From: Muribaculum sp.
Lineage (GTDB): Bacteria > Bacillota > Clostridia > Lachnospirales > Lachnospiraceae
Length of the DNA: 34,304 nucleotides
Direction: 5' to 3'
NCBI GenBank assembly: GCA_023663505.1
Contig: JAMPHH010000029.1
Location: 1-34,304, forward strand
Positions 8,191 to 17,469 of this stretch are shown here, in pieces (the first letter of the stretch is position 1; every line of letters starts with the position of its first letter). Position numbers and translations under genes: made by a program. The notes beneath the pieces are model-generated. The model was not told the origin of the DNA and did not search any database. It worked only from the letters and a program-made list of their open reading frames with translations.

Positions 8191-9840
8191 TTACAGATTT
8201 ATAATATCCCTTGGTATCTTCTTAAAGGATATGTTGTGCTTCTGCAATTCCTTTTCCGATATTGCGCATTGATCCGCATAGATGACATAGTTTTCAGCTT
8301 TTGTTTTAATTGTCCTCAAAAAAGGTTTGTCCAAAGTTGTAGCCATGTCTTTTTCATAGTAAAAGTAATATGCCACATCCCCGTCTGCCGCCAGAAAGTA
8401 TTTACTATCATCCTGTTCGGTATCAGGCAACGGCTTCTTCGTTTCCGTATGCCATATGTACCCACGGATACTCTGGATATCCATATCAGGATTTATAGTA
8501 CCATTTTCAAGCATCAGCCGCTCACCTAACTCATAAAAGCTGAAACTTCCGCCTGTGCCTTCCACGGCGTTTTTGCCCTCCCCGTATCCATCGATCACCC
8601 TTTTCACACGTTCCGCAGTAATGCTGTCTGCATAATCTTCCCTCTCGATCAGGATAAATCTGCGGTTGCCGTCGTCTGCCTTGTTCATGTTGAGGACAGC
8701 GTGAGCAGTAGTGCCGGAGCCCGCGAAGGAATCAAGGATAATCGCATTTGCATCCATTGCCTGTTCTATACAATATGCTATGATTCCAGTAGATTTAGGT
8801 GTTTCGAATACATCTTTCCCTAAAATCTCTTTAACCTGCAATGTTCCCGTCTCCGCAGAAAATTCAGATCCACTCCAAAATGATTTAGGTTTTATTCGTT
8901 TACTCCCATCATCTGGTAAATAATCCTTTTGAAACACATCCCATTCGTCACGCCCTCTCACTTTCTGCACTGTCAATTCATTAATTTTTTGTTTTGCAGT
9001 ATCATTACTCCAACGCCATCGTCCATCCGTACCATCTGACAATCTAGGATATATTTCAACCATACTGTCACTGATTCTTTCAGTAGACAAAATATTTGCT
9101 TTTGCATCATAAAAAAATGGATAGTACATATTGGGGCGGTCTTCTCTTTTTGAACCGGCGCCTCTTTTTCGTAACCCCTGTAAACGATATTTTCCATTTT
9201 TATCTGATAACTTATATTCTTTTTCATATTCATCCGGAACAGCAACTCCGAATGTAACAAAGTTTTTATTCCCATAAATCAACAAGCTTTCATGTGCAGT
9301 GGCAATATATTTATCATCACTACGTCCCTTAAGATTATTGATAACTGCTATATCAGCAATGAATCTATTTGGAGCAAAAATTTCATCACATAATAGTTTC
9401 AAATTAAATTTTTCATTATTATCTATACTAATAAAAATTACCCCGTCATCCGCCAACAATTTATGGAGCAATCGCAGCCTTGGATACATCATGCAGAGCC
9501 ACTTATCATGGCGTGATAAATCTTCCCCCTCTTTTCCTACAACTTCTCCTAACCATTTCTTTATTTTGGGATCATTGACATTATCATTATAGACCCATCC
9601 CTCGTTTCCCGTATTATACGGCGGATCGATATAAATACACTTAATCCTTCCCGCATACTCTGGCAGCAGGGATTTCAAGGCTTCCAGATTATCCCCGTGA
9701 ATAATTTTATTCCCGCTTCCATTATCTTCAATATGCCGACCATTCAAGTCATAACTATACACTCTGTTCAACACACGATAGGGTACATCCATGTGATGGT
9801 TTATTACTTTTTCTTTTCCTATCCATTCCAATGTGGGCAT
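8191..9840 (-). CDS. mod: Type III DNA-methyltransferase, Mod subunit
   Basis: This 549-residue beta-class amino-methyltransferase has the catalytic DPPYNTG at 72-78 preceding the SAM-binding FAGSGTT at 372-378. That motif order, with a long target-recognition region between, is typical of Mod subunits of type III systems. DPPY points to adenine-N6 as the likely product. Mod recognises a short asymmetric site and confers specificity on Res. ATG 9840 has GGGGAGG about 7 nt upstream. I see no simple-sequence repeat in the 5' part, so there is no sign of phase variation. A short upstream ORF overlaps its start (see findings). Confidence 0.93.
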   Translation of the reverse strand: MPTLEWIGKEKVINHHMDVPYRVLNRVYSYDLNGRHIEDNGSGNKIIHGDNLEALKSLLPEYAGRIKCIYIDPPYNTGNEGWVYNDNVNDPKIKKWLGEVVGKEGEDLSRHDKWLCMMYPRLRLLHKLLADDGVIFISIDNNEKFNLKLLCDEIFAPNRFIADIAVINNLKGRSDDKYIATAHESLLIYGNKNFVTFGVAVPDEYEKEYKLSDKNGKYRLQGLRKRGAGSKREDRPNMYYPFFYDAKANILSTERISDSMVEIYPRLSDGTDGRWRWSNDTAKQKINELTVQKVRGRDEWDVFQKDYLPDDGSKRIKPKSFWSGSEFSAETGTLQVKEILGKDVFETPKSTGIIAYCIEQAMDANAIILDSFAGSGTTAHAVLNMNKADDGNRRFILIEREDYADSITAERVKRVIDGYGEGKNAVEGTGGSFSFYELGERLMLENGTINPDMDIQSIRGYIWHTETKKPLPDTEQDDSKYFLAADGDVAYYFYYEKDMATTLDKPFLRTIKTKAENYVIYADQCAISEKELQKHNISFKKIPRDIINL

Positions 9841-9926
9841 TTTTCATCCTCCCCAAGTACATTAACTCCTGCGTGTATTGAATCAGTCCGTATATCTTGC
9901 CCCGCTATTTTCATTTAGCACTTTCC

Positions 9927-9955
9927 ATTATAGCCTATTTCTCTAGATGCGGCAA
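9927..9955 (-). promoter_or_regulatory. mod: Promoter of the mod-res operon
   Basis: TTGCCG (9950-9955) and a perfect TATAAT (9927-9932) are separated by 17 bases on the minus strand, about 85 bases before the mod start codon. Confidence 0.7.
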
Positions 9956-10032
9956 GCAATGTTTCGGAATACCCTTTGGGTTTCAAACTCCCACTTTCAA
10001 ACTTCTGAAAACTTTCCGAAAAGACTTTTGGT

Positions 10033-10527
10033 TCAATCGGTAAAAACCTTTCTCGGAGCGACATTTTTCACCGCCTTTATCAAGGGCTCTGAGGGACTCA
10101 GGATCAGCTTCACGCCTCCCTCATAATACATCACATAGCGCAGATCGGGCTGAAGCTCCTGCCCCACGCTGTAATCCACCACCTTCACATTTCGATTCTT
10201 AAAGCTGTCCAGATGCCAAGAATTGACGGGCGCGAAAATCTCCATTCGGTCTATGCTGTAAACAGCGACTCTCTTTCGCTTGGTCTGTGACAGAATCTTA
10301 TCCACCGTAAGCTCCCTGTCCAGATACAGGTATTCGTACTCCACCTTGGAGTTCAGATTGGCAAAATAAAAGCCGACCCCGCAGGCGATCGCCAACAATA
10401 TGGCAGCGGGGAATAACAGCATCGTGAAAAAGAACAACACTGTCAAAAGAAGCAAAACCACTCTCAGTACCTTTACCAGTCCCGACGCCTTCGCAGGAAC
10501 CAGACATTCCACATACACATCACTCAT
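10033..10527 (-). CDS. Small membrane protein, DUF6106-like
   Basis: This 164-residue protein has a short polar N-terminus (SDVYVECLVPAK), two adjacent hydrophobic segments at about 20-55, and a soluble remainder with SKVEYEYLYLDRELTVDKI and a later beta-rich part ending in SEPLIKAVKNVAPRKVF. The layout and the YEYLYLDGEL-like motif match the DUF6106 family common in Clostridia, as far as I recognise it. Function is unknown. The segment after the membrane part resembles a PH-like fold, which is only a guess. It is transcribed divergently from the gene at 10786, and a 258-base region separates them. Confidence 0.7.
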   Translation of the reverse strand: MSDVYVECLVPAKASGLVKVLRVVLLLLTVLFFFTMLLFPAAILLAIACGVGFYFANLNSKVEYEYLYLDRELTVDKILSQTKRKRVAVYSIDRMEIFAPVNSWHLDSFKNRNVKVVDYSVGQELQPDLRYVMYYEGGVKLILSPSEPLIKAVKNVAPRKVFTD

Positions 10528-10713
10528 TGCTCTACCTATCCTTTACTATCAGTTTTAAAGTCTGCCCGTAACAGCTCAGCCATATGGTATCCGCAAAAGG
10601 CTTGCAAGCGCGGACAGATGCGATACAGTAATGATATAACATCTAAGGACAAGTTGCAAGAACACCTTATACTTTATTTATAGTTTTTTTACTTTTTGAT
10701 TACAAGGGCTTTA

Positions 10714-10743
10714 TTGACTTTGGAATAAGCACTGCGCTATAAT
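10714..10743 (+). promoter_or_regulatory. Sigma-A promoter of the plus-strand gene
   Basis: TTGACT (10714-10719) and TATAAT (10738-10743) have an 18-base spacer. The ribosome-binding site AAAGGTGG at 10771-10778 and ATG 10786 follow. The promoter is the only feature recognised in the 258-base divergent region besides short dyads. Confidence 0.75.
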
Positions 10744-10785
10744 GGCACAATAGGATTAATATGAACAGAGAAAGGTGGTATCATT

Positions 10786-11538
10786 ATGCCTGTCATGGAC
10801 GAATTTCGCGAGGAGCGGGAATCAATCAAAAACGGAACCCTGAAACAAAAATGGCAATATTTTAAGGATTATTATCTGCTGACAGTGGTCATCGTCCTAG
10901 TGGCGGCAAGCCTCATAGGAGCCTTACTATATAATTATGTGACAGCCAAGGAAGACGCCCTCTATGCGATTATGCTAAACGCCTCGTCCTATGATGCAAA
11001 CGAATGGTTTGAGAATGAATATATGCTGTCTTCCGGAATTGACACGGACAAGCTTCAAGCCACCTTTGACGATGCCTCCTTCTATAAGCTCAATTCCAAT
11101 GACGAGGTATCCTACACCACCATGCAAAAGCTGCAGACCTATGCGGGCGCCGGACAATTAGACGTGATGCTTGGCACCGGAGAGGAATTCAAATACTTTG
11201 CCAACGGTGTGCTCTTTATGGATCTGCGCAATCTGTTGAGCGAGGAGCAGCTCGCGAAATACGAGCCATATTTCTATTATGTAGATGACGCCCTGCTTGA
11301 CAAGGCGGACGAAAACGCCCAAAACCAACTGGCGATTGACGCCTCAGCCATTCCCGACCCCCGCAAACCGGAGGATATGGAACAGCCCACACCTGTGGCG
11401 ATCTATGTGGAGAGCAGCGACAAGCTAAATCAGGCATTCTATTTCCCTAATGCGGAGGAGGGAATTGCCATAGGCGTCTATACCAACGCACCCCACCCTG
11501 AAAATGCCTTAAGCCTGATCGAATATCTGCTGCATTAG
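10786..11538 (+). CDS. Membrane-anchored extracytoplasmic protein of unknown function
   Basis: This 250-residue protein is the only supported plus-strand gene. A charged cytoplasmic N-terminus of about 30 residues (MDEFREERESIKNGTLKQKW) is followed by one transmembrane helix at about 32-52 and an external domain. That domain contains LDVMLGTGEEFKYFANGVLFMDLRNLL and ends with APHPENALSLIEYLL, which is reminiscent of the closing helix region of extracellular solute-binding proteins. It may be a tethered, reduced binding-protein-like domain, but I do not recognise a named family. It has its own promoter and SD. It converges with nadE, whose stop lies only 9 bases away, and no clear terminator separates them. 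Confidence 0.7.
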   Translation: MPVMDEFREERESIKNGTLKQKWQYFKDYYLLTVVIVLVAASLIGALLYNYVTAKEDALYAIMLNASSYDANEWFENEYMLSSGIDTDKLQATFDDASFYKLNSNDEVSYTTMQKLQTYAGAGQLDVMLGTGEEFKYFANGVLFMDLRNLLSEEQLAKYEPYFYYVDDALLDKADENAQNQLAIDASAIPDPRKPEDMEQPTPVAIYVESSDKLNQAFYFPNAEEGIAIGVYTNAPHPENALSLIEYLLH

Positions 11539-11547
11539 TCACTACAT

Positions 11548-13452
11548 CTACTCGAGTTGCGCCATCCATGCGGTGGCGCATGCGTCCGAGGGCATCCTCA
11601 GATCGCCTCTTGGCGACAACGCCACGCTTCCCACCTTCGGGCCGTCCGGCAGACACGACCTCTTAAACTGTTGACTGAAGAATCTGCGGTAAAAGGTTTT
11701 CAGCCATTTTAAGATTACCTCATCATCATAGATTCCATGAAAAGCAAGCTTTGCCACCCGATATACCTTCGACGGCTCAAAGCCGCAGCGAAGCATATAA
11801 TACAGGAAAAAGTCATGAAGCTCATACGGTCCCACCAAATCCTCAGTTTTTTGGGCAATATGTCCCTCCACGGGCGGCAGCAGCTCCGGACTCACCGGAG
11901 TGTCCAGCACATCTGTCAGCACCTGCGTCAGCTCTGTATTCCCGCAGTTATCGGCATAATATCGTACCAGATGGCGCACCAATGTCTTGGGCACACCCGC
12001 ATTGACGCCATACATAGACATATGATCCCCGTTGTAGGTAGCCCAGCCCAACGCAAGCTCCGACATATCCCCTGTGCCTATCACCAGTCCGTTTTCCCTG
12101 TTTGCGATATCCATCAATATCTGGGTGCGCTCTCTCGCCTGTCCGTTCTCGTAGGTCACGTCATGCCTGTCCATGCTCTGCCCGATATCCCGAAAATGCA
12201 CCTCTACCGCCTTCTTTATATCAATCTCCTCCAATGTCACTCCCAGTATTCCCGCCAGTCTGCACGCATTGTCATATGTCCTGTCCGTTGTCCCAAAGCA
12301 GGGCATAGTCACTGCAATGATTCCCTTCCTGTCCAATTCAAGCATATCGAACGTGCGCACCGTCACGAGAAGCGCCAACGTGGAATCCAGTCCTCCCGAG
12401 ATTCCAAGGACAGCCCTCTGCAAACCTGTGTGTTCATACCGCTTTTTCAAGCCATAGGACTGAATCGACAATATCTCCTCACACCGACGGCTGCGCTGTT
12501 CCTCGTCCGAGGGCACAAATGGAGCACAGCCAAAGGTTCTCTCAAGCACGGTCTCGCATTGATTTAACGTAAAAGGGATCTCCACATAGGACAGCTTAGG
12601 CTTCCTGCCAAACGTCCCCATTCTGCGCCGCTCCATATTGATACGGTGCACATCAAGATCCCCAAACACACTCTCCCCCGCAAATCGCTTCGCCTGCGCG
12701 AGAATCGTGCCATTCTCCGCAATCAGATTATGCCCGCCAAACACAAGATCCTGTGTGGACTCTCCCTCGCCGGCGGACGCATAAATATATCCTGACAGAA
12801 GCCTTGCACTGGCAGACTTCACCAAAAGCTCCCTATATTCATCTTTTCCCACAGTCTCGTTGGAGGCGGAAAGATTGACGATCACAGTCGCACCCATCAA
12901 CGCATGTCTGGTGGACGGCGGATCAGCAACCCACAGATCCTCGCAGATCTCACACCCCACAACCAGCTCTTTCAAATCCGTACAGCGAAAGAGCAGATTT
13001 GTCCCGAAGGGAACCTCCTTCTCACCAAGCCGACAGCTCACCACCTGAGCGTTCCCCTCCGCAAAATGTCTGCCCTCATAAAATTCTGCATAAGACGGAA
13101 TATTGGTCTTAGGTATCAACCCCAATATCTCACCATTCTGAATCGCCGCCGCCACGTTGTAGAGCCTTCCGTCCTGCTCCATGGGAAGCCCCACGAACAC
13201 CAAGGCGTCCTGTCCCCGCGTATACTCCGCAACCGTAAGAAGAGCCCTCTTAGCCTCCTCCATCAAAAGCTCCTGCAAAAACAAATCGTTACAGGTGTAG
13301 CCCGTGAGACACAGCTCCGGAAAGACAATGATCTTGGCTCCCTTCTCATAGGCAAGCCTTAATTTCTCGCAGACTGCCTGTGCGTTGTACGCAGGGTCTG
13401 CAACCTTTATTTTGGGGGTGACTGCCGCCACCTTGACAAATCCATGCTTCAT
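11548..13452 (-). CDS. nadE: Glutamine-dependent NAD+ synthetase
   Basis: This 634-residue two-domain enzyme makes NAD+ from deamido-NAD+, ATP and glutamine. The N-terminal nitrilase-type glutaminase domain shows the triad E46 (FPELCLTGY), K115 (PKTNIPS) and C170 (CEICEDLW). The C-terminal synthetase has the ATP pyrophosphatase loop SGGLDS (352-357), and the length matches the fused family. I prefer ATG 13452 over the upstream in-frame codon at 13482 because GAGG sits 7 nt before it and homologues begin close to FVKVAAVTP. It is the last gene of the hisC-led cluster, 65 bases after hslO. Confidence 0.96.
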   Translation of the reverse strand: MKHGFVKVAAVTPKIKVADPAYNAQAVCEKLRLAYEKGAKIIVFPELCLTGYTCNDLFLQELLMEEAKRALLTVAEYTRGQDALVFVGLPMEQDGRLYNVAAAIQNGEILGLIPKTNIPSYAEFYEGRHFAEGNAQVVSCRLGEKEVPFGTNLLFRCTDLKELVVGCEICEDLWVADPPSTRHALMGATVIVNLSASNETVGKDEYRELLVKSASARLLSGYIYASAGEGESTQDLVFGGHNLIAENGTILAQAKRFAGESVFGDLDVHRINMERRRMGTFGRKPKLSYVEIPFTLNQCETVLERTFGCAPFVPSDEEQRSRRCEEILSIQSYGLKKRYEHTGLQRAVLGISGGLDSTLALLVTVRTFDMLELDRKGIIAVTMPCFGTTDRTYDNACRLAGILGVTLEEIDIKKAVEVHFRDIGQSMDRHDVTYENGQARERTQILMDIANRENGLVIGTGDMSELALGWATYNGDHMSMYGVNAGVPKTLVRHLVRYYADNCGNTELTQVLTDVLDTPVSPELLPPVEGHIAQKTEDLVGPYELHDFFLYYMLRCGFEPSKVYRVAKLAFHGIYDDEVILKWLKTFYRRFFSQQFKRSCLPDGPKVGSVALSPRGDLRMPSDACATAWMAQLE

Positions 13453-13517
13453 TGTAATCCTCATTTCTGAGCCAAGCACCATGCAGACACGCAGTGTCGG
13501 CTCCCGCCAAATATCCT

Positions 13518-14402
13518 TTACAATACCTTGGAGCGTCTATACAATTCCTTCAATTCCTCCACGGTAAAAACATAATCGCGATTGCAGAAATGGCAGTTCA
13601 CCTCTACCTCCCTGCCCTCGTCGATCATATCCTGCAATTCCCTTTTTCCGATACTGATCAGAGCCCTCTCCACCCGAGCCTTATCACAATTGCAGGCAAA
13701 GCGGCAGGGAAGGGTATCCGTCACCTCCGGCTCCAAGCCCTCCAACACAATCCCGAGCATTTGCTCCGGCGTATTTCCCTCGTCCAACATGGTAGTCACC
13801 GGAGCAAGCCTTTTCAGATTCTCCTCCAGACGATTGATGACGTTCTCCTGCGCAAAGGGCATCAGTTGAACGATAAACCCTCCCGCCTGACGCACCGTAT
13901 TATTGCGCTCCATCAACACGCCCAGTCCCACACAGGAGGGCACCTGCTCGGATACCGCAAAATAATAGGTCAAATCCTCCGCTATCTCGCCCGTTTGAAG
14001 TTCAGTTTGCCCCACATACGGCTCTTTTAACCCCATATCCTTGATAACGCTCAGATATCCCGCACCCACTGCGCCGCCCACGTCCAATTTGCCTATGGCG
14101 TTGGCAGGCAGGATCACATCAGGAACATTGGCATATCCCTTTACATTGCCCTGTGAATCGGCTGTGACCGTCAGCCCCTTCACCGGACCGTCTCCCTTGA
14201 CCTGCAAGGTCAGGATATCCCTCTCCCCCTTCAGCATACTCCCCATCATAGCTCCTCCACTGAGAAGCCTTCCCAAGCCCGCCGTCACCACGGGACTGGT
14301 ATTATGCGCGCTCCTTGCCGCCTCCACCGTCTCTCTGGTCGTGCATGCAAAGGCGCGAATCTGGGCGTCTGCCGCTGCCGCCCTCACAATATAATCCTTC
14401 AT
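13518..14402 (-). CDS. hslO: Redox-regulated chaperone Hsp33
   Basis: This 294-residue Hsp33 is a holdase chaperone activated by oxidation when its zinc-binding cysteines form disulfides. The zinc switch is visible near the C-terminus as C237-N-C239 and C270-HF-C273. The N-terminal domain includes SGGAMMGSMLKGERDILTLQVKGDGP and GNVKGY, typical of the family. ATG 14402 (MKDYIVRA) is chosen because it follows a GGAGAG element and matches the usual N-terminus; the in-frame ATG at 14420 has no SD. A role in oxidative stress fits an anaerobe. Confidence 0.95.
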   Translation of the reverse strand: MKDYIVRAAAADAQIRAFACTTRETVEAARSAHNTSPVVTAGLGRLLSGGAMMGSMLKGERDILTLQVKGDGPVKGLTVTADSQGNVKGYANVPDVILPANAIGKLDVGGAVGAGYLSVIKDMGLKEPYVGQTELQTGEIAEDLTYYFAVSEQVPSCVGLGVLMERNNTVRQAGGFIVQLMPFAQENVINRLEENLKRLAPVTTMLDEGNTPEQMLGIVLEGLEPEVTDTLPCRFACNCDKARVERALISIGKRELQDMIDEGREVEVNCHFCNRDYVFTVEELKELYRRSKVL

Positions 14403-14471
14403 GTGAATCTCACTCTCCATATTTAATCTGTATAGTAACTGTCCGGAGCTTAGTTCCTCAGACTTTAAAGC

Positions 14472-14499
14472 CAGCCTTGCGGACTCACCTGCAAGGCTG
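14472..14499 (-). terminator. Hairpin between the SAM methyltransferase and hslO
   Basis: A 9-bp perfect stem (14472-14480 with 14491-14499) has a 10-base loop just after the methyltransferase stop. The bases following on the minus strand are only mildly T-rich, so it may attenuate transcription or protect the 3' end rather than terminate fully. Confidence 0.4.
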
Positions 14500-14513
14500 C
14501 TGCCTTGTATGTA

Positions 14514-15314
14514 TCAGCATAATTCCTTCCCGTGCTCTCTCGCCACGATATACACCCTTTCACTCACATCGCTCACACTCCCCAGTGTATCCGCGTCCAA
14601 AAGCTCCACAAGCTCAAGCCCCGCTTCCTCCACCAACGAGGCCATCTGCCCCGCCGAATAACCTCTCTGCACATGAGTTTCCGCAAAACGTCGAAAAATA
14701 TCCCCCTTTTCCTTCACAAAAACCGTCACGTCATACTCATTCAGGAAATGCTCACTGTCATAATAATTCTCCCAGATAAAGCTGCATTCCTCGCGATTCT
14801 CCGCTATGGTGGCGTCACCGATCACCTCTCGGTACTTGTGATCCGTATTAAAATCAAAGATAAATAATCCCTTAGGATACAGATAATTGTTGACCAGTCG
14901 AAAGACCGCTAAAAGCTCCTTTTCCTCCAATATATAATTGACGGAATCGCATACGCTGACCACCGTTCCCACAGTGCTGTATAGCTCAAGCTCCCGCATA
15001 TCCTGACAGAGATACAATATGGAGGAACCGCTGCTCTCCCTTTTTTGCATGGCAATGTCCAACATTTGATCTGAATTATCCACGCCGATGCAGTCATACC
15101 CTTCCGCATACAGCAGCTCCGTCAACGTCCCCGTGCCGCAGCCCAAGTCCAACACCAGATTGCGTTCACTGGTCAGGGCGTCTCCCGCGTCACGCTCCGG
15201 CTTAGAGATGCCATACTTTTCAATAGTACACACCAGAAAATCCTTCCACCGTTCATAGGGTGTATTGTCCATAAAGATGTCATACACCTCGGCAAAGCTT
15301 CCATAGATTCCCAT
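14514..15314 (-). CDS. Class I SAM-dependent methyltransferase
   Basis: This 266-residue protein has a Rossmann-type methyltransferase fold. Motif I is DLGCGTGT (56-63) and motif II acidic GVDNSDQML (77-85). A later SVCDSVNYIL and GLFIFDFNT resemble small-molecule methyltransferases of the YodH/UbiE-like group. The N-terminus GIYGSFAEVYDIFMD is typical of this Firmicutes subgroup. The substrate is unknown. ATG 15314 has GGGAG 7 nt upstream; the GTG at 15320 is less likely. It sits 34 bases after the DUF368 gene within the hisC-led cluster. Confidence 0.88.
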   Translation of the reverse strand: MGIYGSFAEVYDIFMDNTPYERWKDFLVCTIEKYGISKPERDAGDALTSERNLVLDLGCGTGTLTELLYAEGYDCIGVDNSDQMLDIAMQKRESSGSSILYLCQDMRELELYSTVGTVVSVCDSVNYILEEKELLAVFRLVNNYLYPKGLFIFDFNTDHKYREVIGDATIAENREECSFIWENYYDSEHFLNEYDVTVFVKEKGDIFRRFAETHVQRGYSAGQMASLVEEAGLELVELLDADTLGSVSDVSERVYIVAREHGKELC

Positions 15315-15348
15315 AACCACGCTCCCACATACATTAAAGCCCTGCCCG

Positions 15349-16194
15349 CTACTCGCCCAGCTTCATCGCAACCACAACGCCTGCTGCGAGCGCAACCACG
15401 CCTGTCACCACGCCAAGCACCGTGATGCCCGGGAAGCTCCCCATGGCGATAATGGCAATAGGGGAAGCCACGATCAGTCCGATAATTGCCCAGTATGCAT
15501 ACAGAGGCGCTTTCTCAAAGATAATCTCCACCAGCTTGGCAATTGCAAATATCCCCACTACCACGCCGATTCCAAAGGGCACCAACACGCCAAAGCCCTG
15601 CAGAATCCCATCTACATTCAACGCGAGAAGCGAACGGATAAAATCACTGATACAGGTGATAATGGGGTTATAATAGCCCATGAGCAGCAAAATCATGGAG
15701 CCGCTGACGCCGGGGATCACCATAGTGGCGGACGCGATTACACCCACGCCGAAAAGCTTTGCCACATTTATGACATTAAAGGACAAATCCGCCGCAGCGC
15801 CCTCTCTTTCCCCCACGATCGCCAAGCCTGCTACCAAGGCAAAGAACACCAGACATGACAGAATATGCCCCGCCTTAATACTGTTCCCCTTGACATTTTT
15901 CCAAATGGCGGGCAGCCCGCCCAGAATAAGACCGATAAACAGAAGATTCGTCTGAATCGGGAAATTGGCAAACAGATATTCCAGTCCGAAGGAGCTTGCG
16001 ACAATCGCGATTCCCATACCGACTGCTATGGGCAGCAGGAAAAGCACACTTTTCTTAAATTCACTAAACAGGTGGGTAATACAGTGAATCAGCTTGTCAT
16101 AAATTCCCATCGCCACCATCATGGTGCCGCCGCTGACACCGGGAATAATATTTGCGATACCTATCACCATACCCTTTAAAATACTTTTAATCAT
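15349..16194 (-). CDS. DUF368 (PopT-type) polytopic membrane protein
   Basis: This 281-residue protein has many hydrophobic segments. The duplicated signature of the DUF368 family is seen as IIPGVSGGT (16-24) and IPGVSGS (160-166), which reflects an internal repeat. Members of this family have been shown to act as undecaprenyl-phosphate translocases, recycling the C55-P lipid carrier across the cytoplasmic membrane for envelope polymer synthesis. That function is likely here by family membership, not shown by this sequence. The SD GGAG lies about 8 nt before the ATG. The gene sits 54 bases downstream of hisC. Confidence 0.9.
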   Translation of the reverse strand: MIKSILKGMVIGIANIIPGVSGGTMMVAMGIYDKLIHCITHLFSEFKKSVLFLLPIAVGMGIAIVASSFGLEYLFANFPIQTNLLFIGLILGGLPAIWKNVKGNSIKAGHILSCLVFFALVAGLAIVGEREGAAADLSFNVINVAKLFGVGVIASATMVIPGVSGSMILLLMGYYNPIITCISDFIRSLLALNVDGILQGFGVLVPFGIGVVVGIFAIAKLVEIIFEKAPLYAYWAIIGLIVASPIAIIAMGSFPGITVLGVVTGVVALAAGVVVAMKLGE

Positions 16195-16248
16195 TTTTCA
16201 ATCTCCGTTTCCATTTTCCTTTTTTATGAGCCTCCAAACAGCCGCCTG

Positions 16249-17313
16249 TCACCCTTTACCCTGTGTGATATATTTCTTAAAAAAGTCCACCAGACACTCC
16301 ATTTCTCTATCCGTACCTATCGTAATCCGCAGCGAGTTGCCGATTCTTGGCTTATCCCAATAGCGCACATAAATATTCTCCTCTCTCAGTGCCTGGAAAA
16401 GCTCCTTCGCAGGAATCGTCTCATGCGATACAAAGAGAAAATTGGCATAGGACTCGGGGAATGTAAAACCGAGGGCAGTCAATTCCTTTCCGACCCACTC
16501 CCTTGTCTGCATGATCTTGTGCGTGGTCTCCTTAAAATATGCATCGTCCCGCACCGCCTCGACGCCAAGCGCCATGGACGGATAATTCATCGTATAGGAA
16601 TTAAAGGAAAACTTCACATCATTCAAGTATTTGATCAGCTTCTCATTGCCGATACAGAAGCCTATCCTGAGTCCCGCCATCGCCCTTGATTTGGAGAAGG
16701 TCTGTACCACCAACAGATTATCATACCGCTCCAATAAGGGCAGCGCGCTGACCCCTCCAAAATCAATATATGCCTCGTCCACGATCACAACCACGTCCCG
16801 ATTCGCCTGAAGGATCTCCTCCACCGTCTCCAAGCTCTCCAACACTCCCGTAGGGGCATTGGGATTCGGAAAAATGACTCCTCCGTTTGGCTGCTTATAG
16901 TCCTCCGGGCGAATGCGCCAATCGTCAGTCAGCACACAGGTCTTGTAGGGAATCCGATATAGCTGTGCCCACACATCATAAAAGGAGTACGTCACATCAG
17001 GAAAAAGAATCGGCTTATCACTGTTAAAAAAAGTCAGAAAAGCCATGGACAGCACATCATCGGAGCCCACACCCACAAACACCTGCTCAGGCTTCACATG
17101 ATAGTATTCAGCCAAGGCATTCACAAGAGGCGTCACCCCGGAGTCGGGATAGAGCCTGAGCACATCACAGTCAAGCTGCTTTGCAAGCCTCGCAACCCCC
17201 GGTGCCGGAGGATAGGGGCATTCATTGGTATTTAACTTGATCATATGGGGTTTATTGGGCTGCTCCCCCGCCACATAGGGCACTACCTTACGCACATTCG
17301 CTTCCCATTCCAT
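16249..17313 (-). CDS. hisC: Histidinol-phosphate aminotransferase
   Basis: This 354-residue class I/II PLP aminotransferase converts histidinol phosphate and 2-oxoglutarate reversibly to imidazole acetol phosphate and glutamate. Visible features are NTNECPYPP near the N-terminus, PNPNAPTG (149-156), DEAYIDF with D179, the PLP lysine K208 in TFSKSRAMAGLRIG, and a C-terminal RYWDKPRIGNSLRITIGT. ATG 17313 is chosen because GAGGAG lies 9 nt upstream; the first in-frame ATG abuts the SD directly. No other his genes are nearby, so it may also act as an aromatic aminotransferase. Confidence 0.92.
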   Translation of the reverse strand: MEWEANVRKVVPYVAGEQPNKPHMIKLNTNECPYPPAPGVARLAKQLDCDVLRLYPDSGVTPLVNALAEYYHVKPEQVFVGVGSDDVLSMAFLTFFNSDKPILFPDVTYSFYDVWAQLYRIPYKTCVLTDDWRIRPEDYKQPNGGVIFPNPNAPTGVLESLETVEEILQANRDVVVIVDEAYIDFGGVSALPLLERYDNLLVVQTFSKSRAMAGLRIGFCIGNEKLIKYLNDVKFSFNSYTMNYPSMALGVEAVRDDAYFKETTHKIMQTREWVGKELTALGFTFPESYANFLFVSHETIPAKELFQALREENIYVRYWDKPRIGNSLRITIGTDREMECLVDFFKKYITQGKG

Positions 17314-17362
17314 GACAATCATCTCCTCAACTTACTCAAATATCCTACCTAGAATAAGGTTC

Positions 17363-17391
17363 ATTTTACCATGCATCCCCCGATTCGTCTA
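17363..17391 (-). promoter_or_regulatory. hisC: Promoter of the hisC-led cluster
   Basis: TAGACG (17386-17391) and TAAAAT (17363-17368) on the minus strand have a 17-base spacer and lie 50 bases before the hisC start. Confidence 0.5.
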
Positions 17392-17469
17392 GCATTTATT
17401 TCGGGTTCCTGTCTAAATGTGCCTGCCTCAAGCGTATAACAGTTCCGTCTTCTAATCATGCGGAGGGTC

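Noticed and set aside
11558..11580. GC-rich hairpin near the convergent ends of the 10786 gene and nadE
   Set aside because: It is within the nadE C-terminal coding region and lacks a T-tract in either direction.
11737..12567. Long plus-strand open frame of 276 codons opposite nadE
   Set aside because: It is antisense to a clearly conserved gene, has no domain-like sequence and no ribosome-binding site; the same applies to other plus-strand frames opposite the surface protein, guaD and res.
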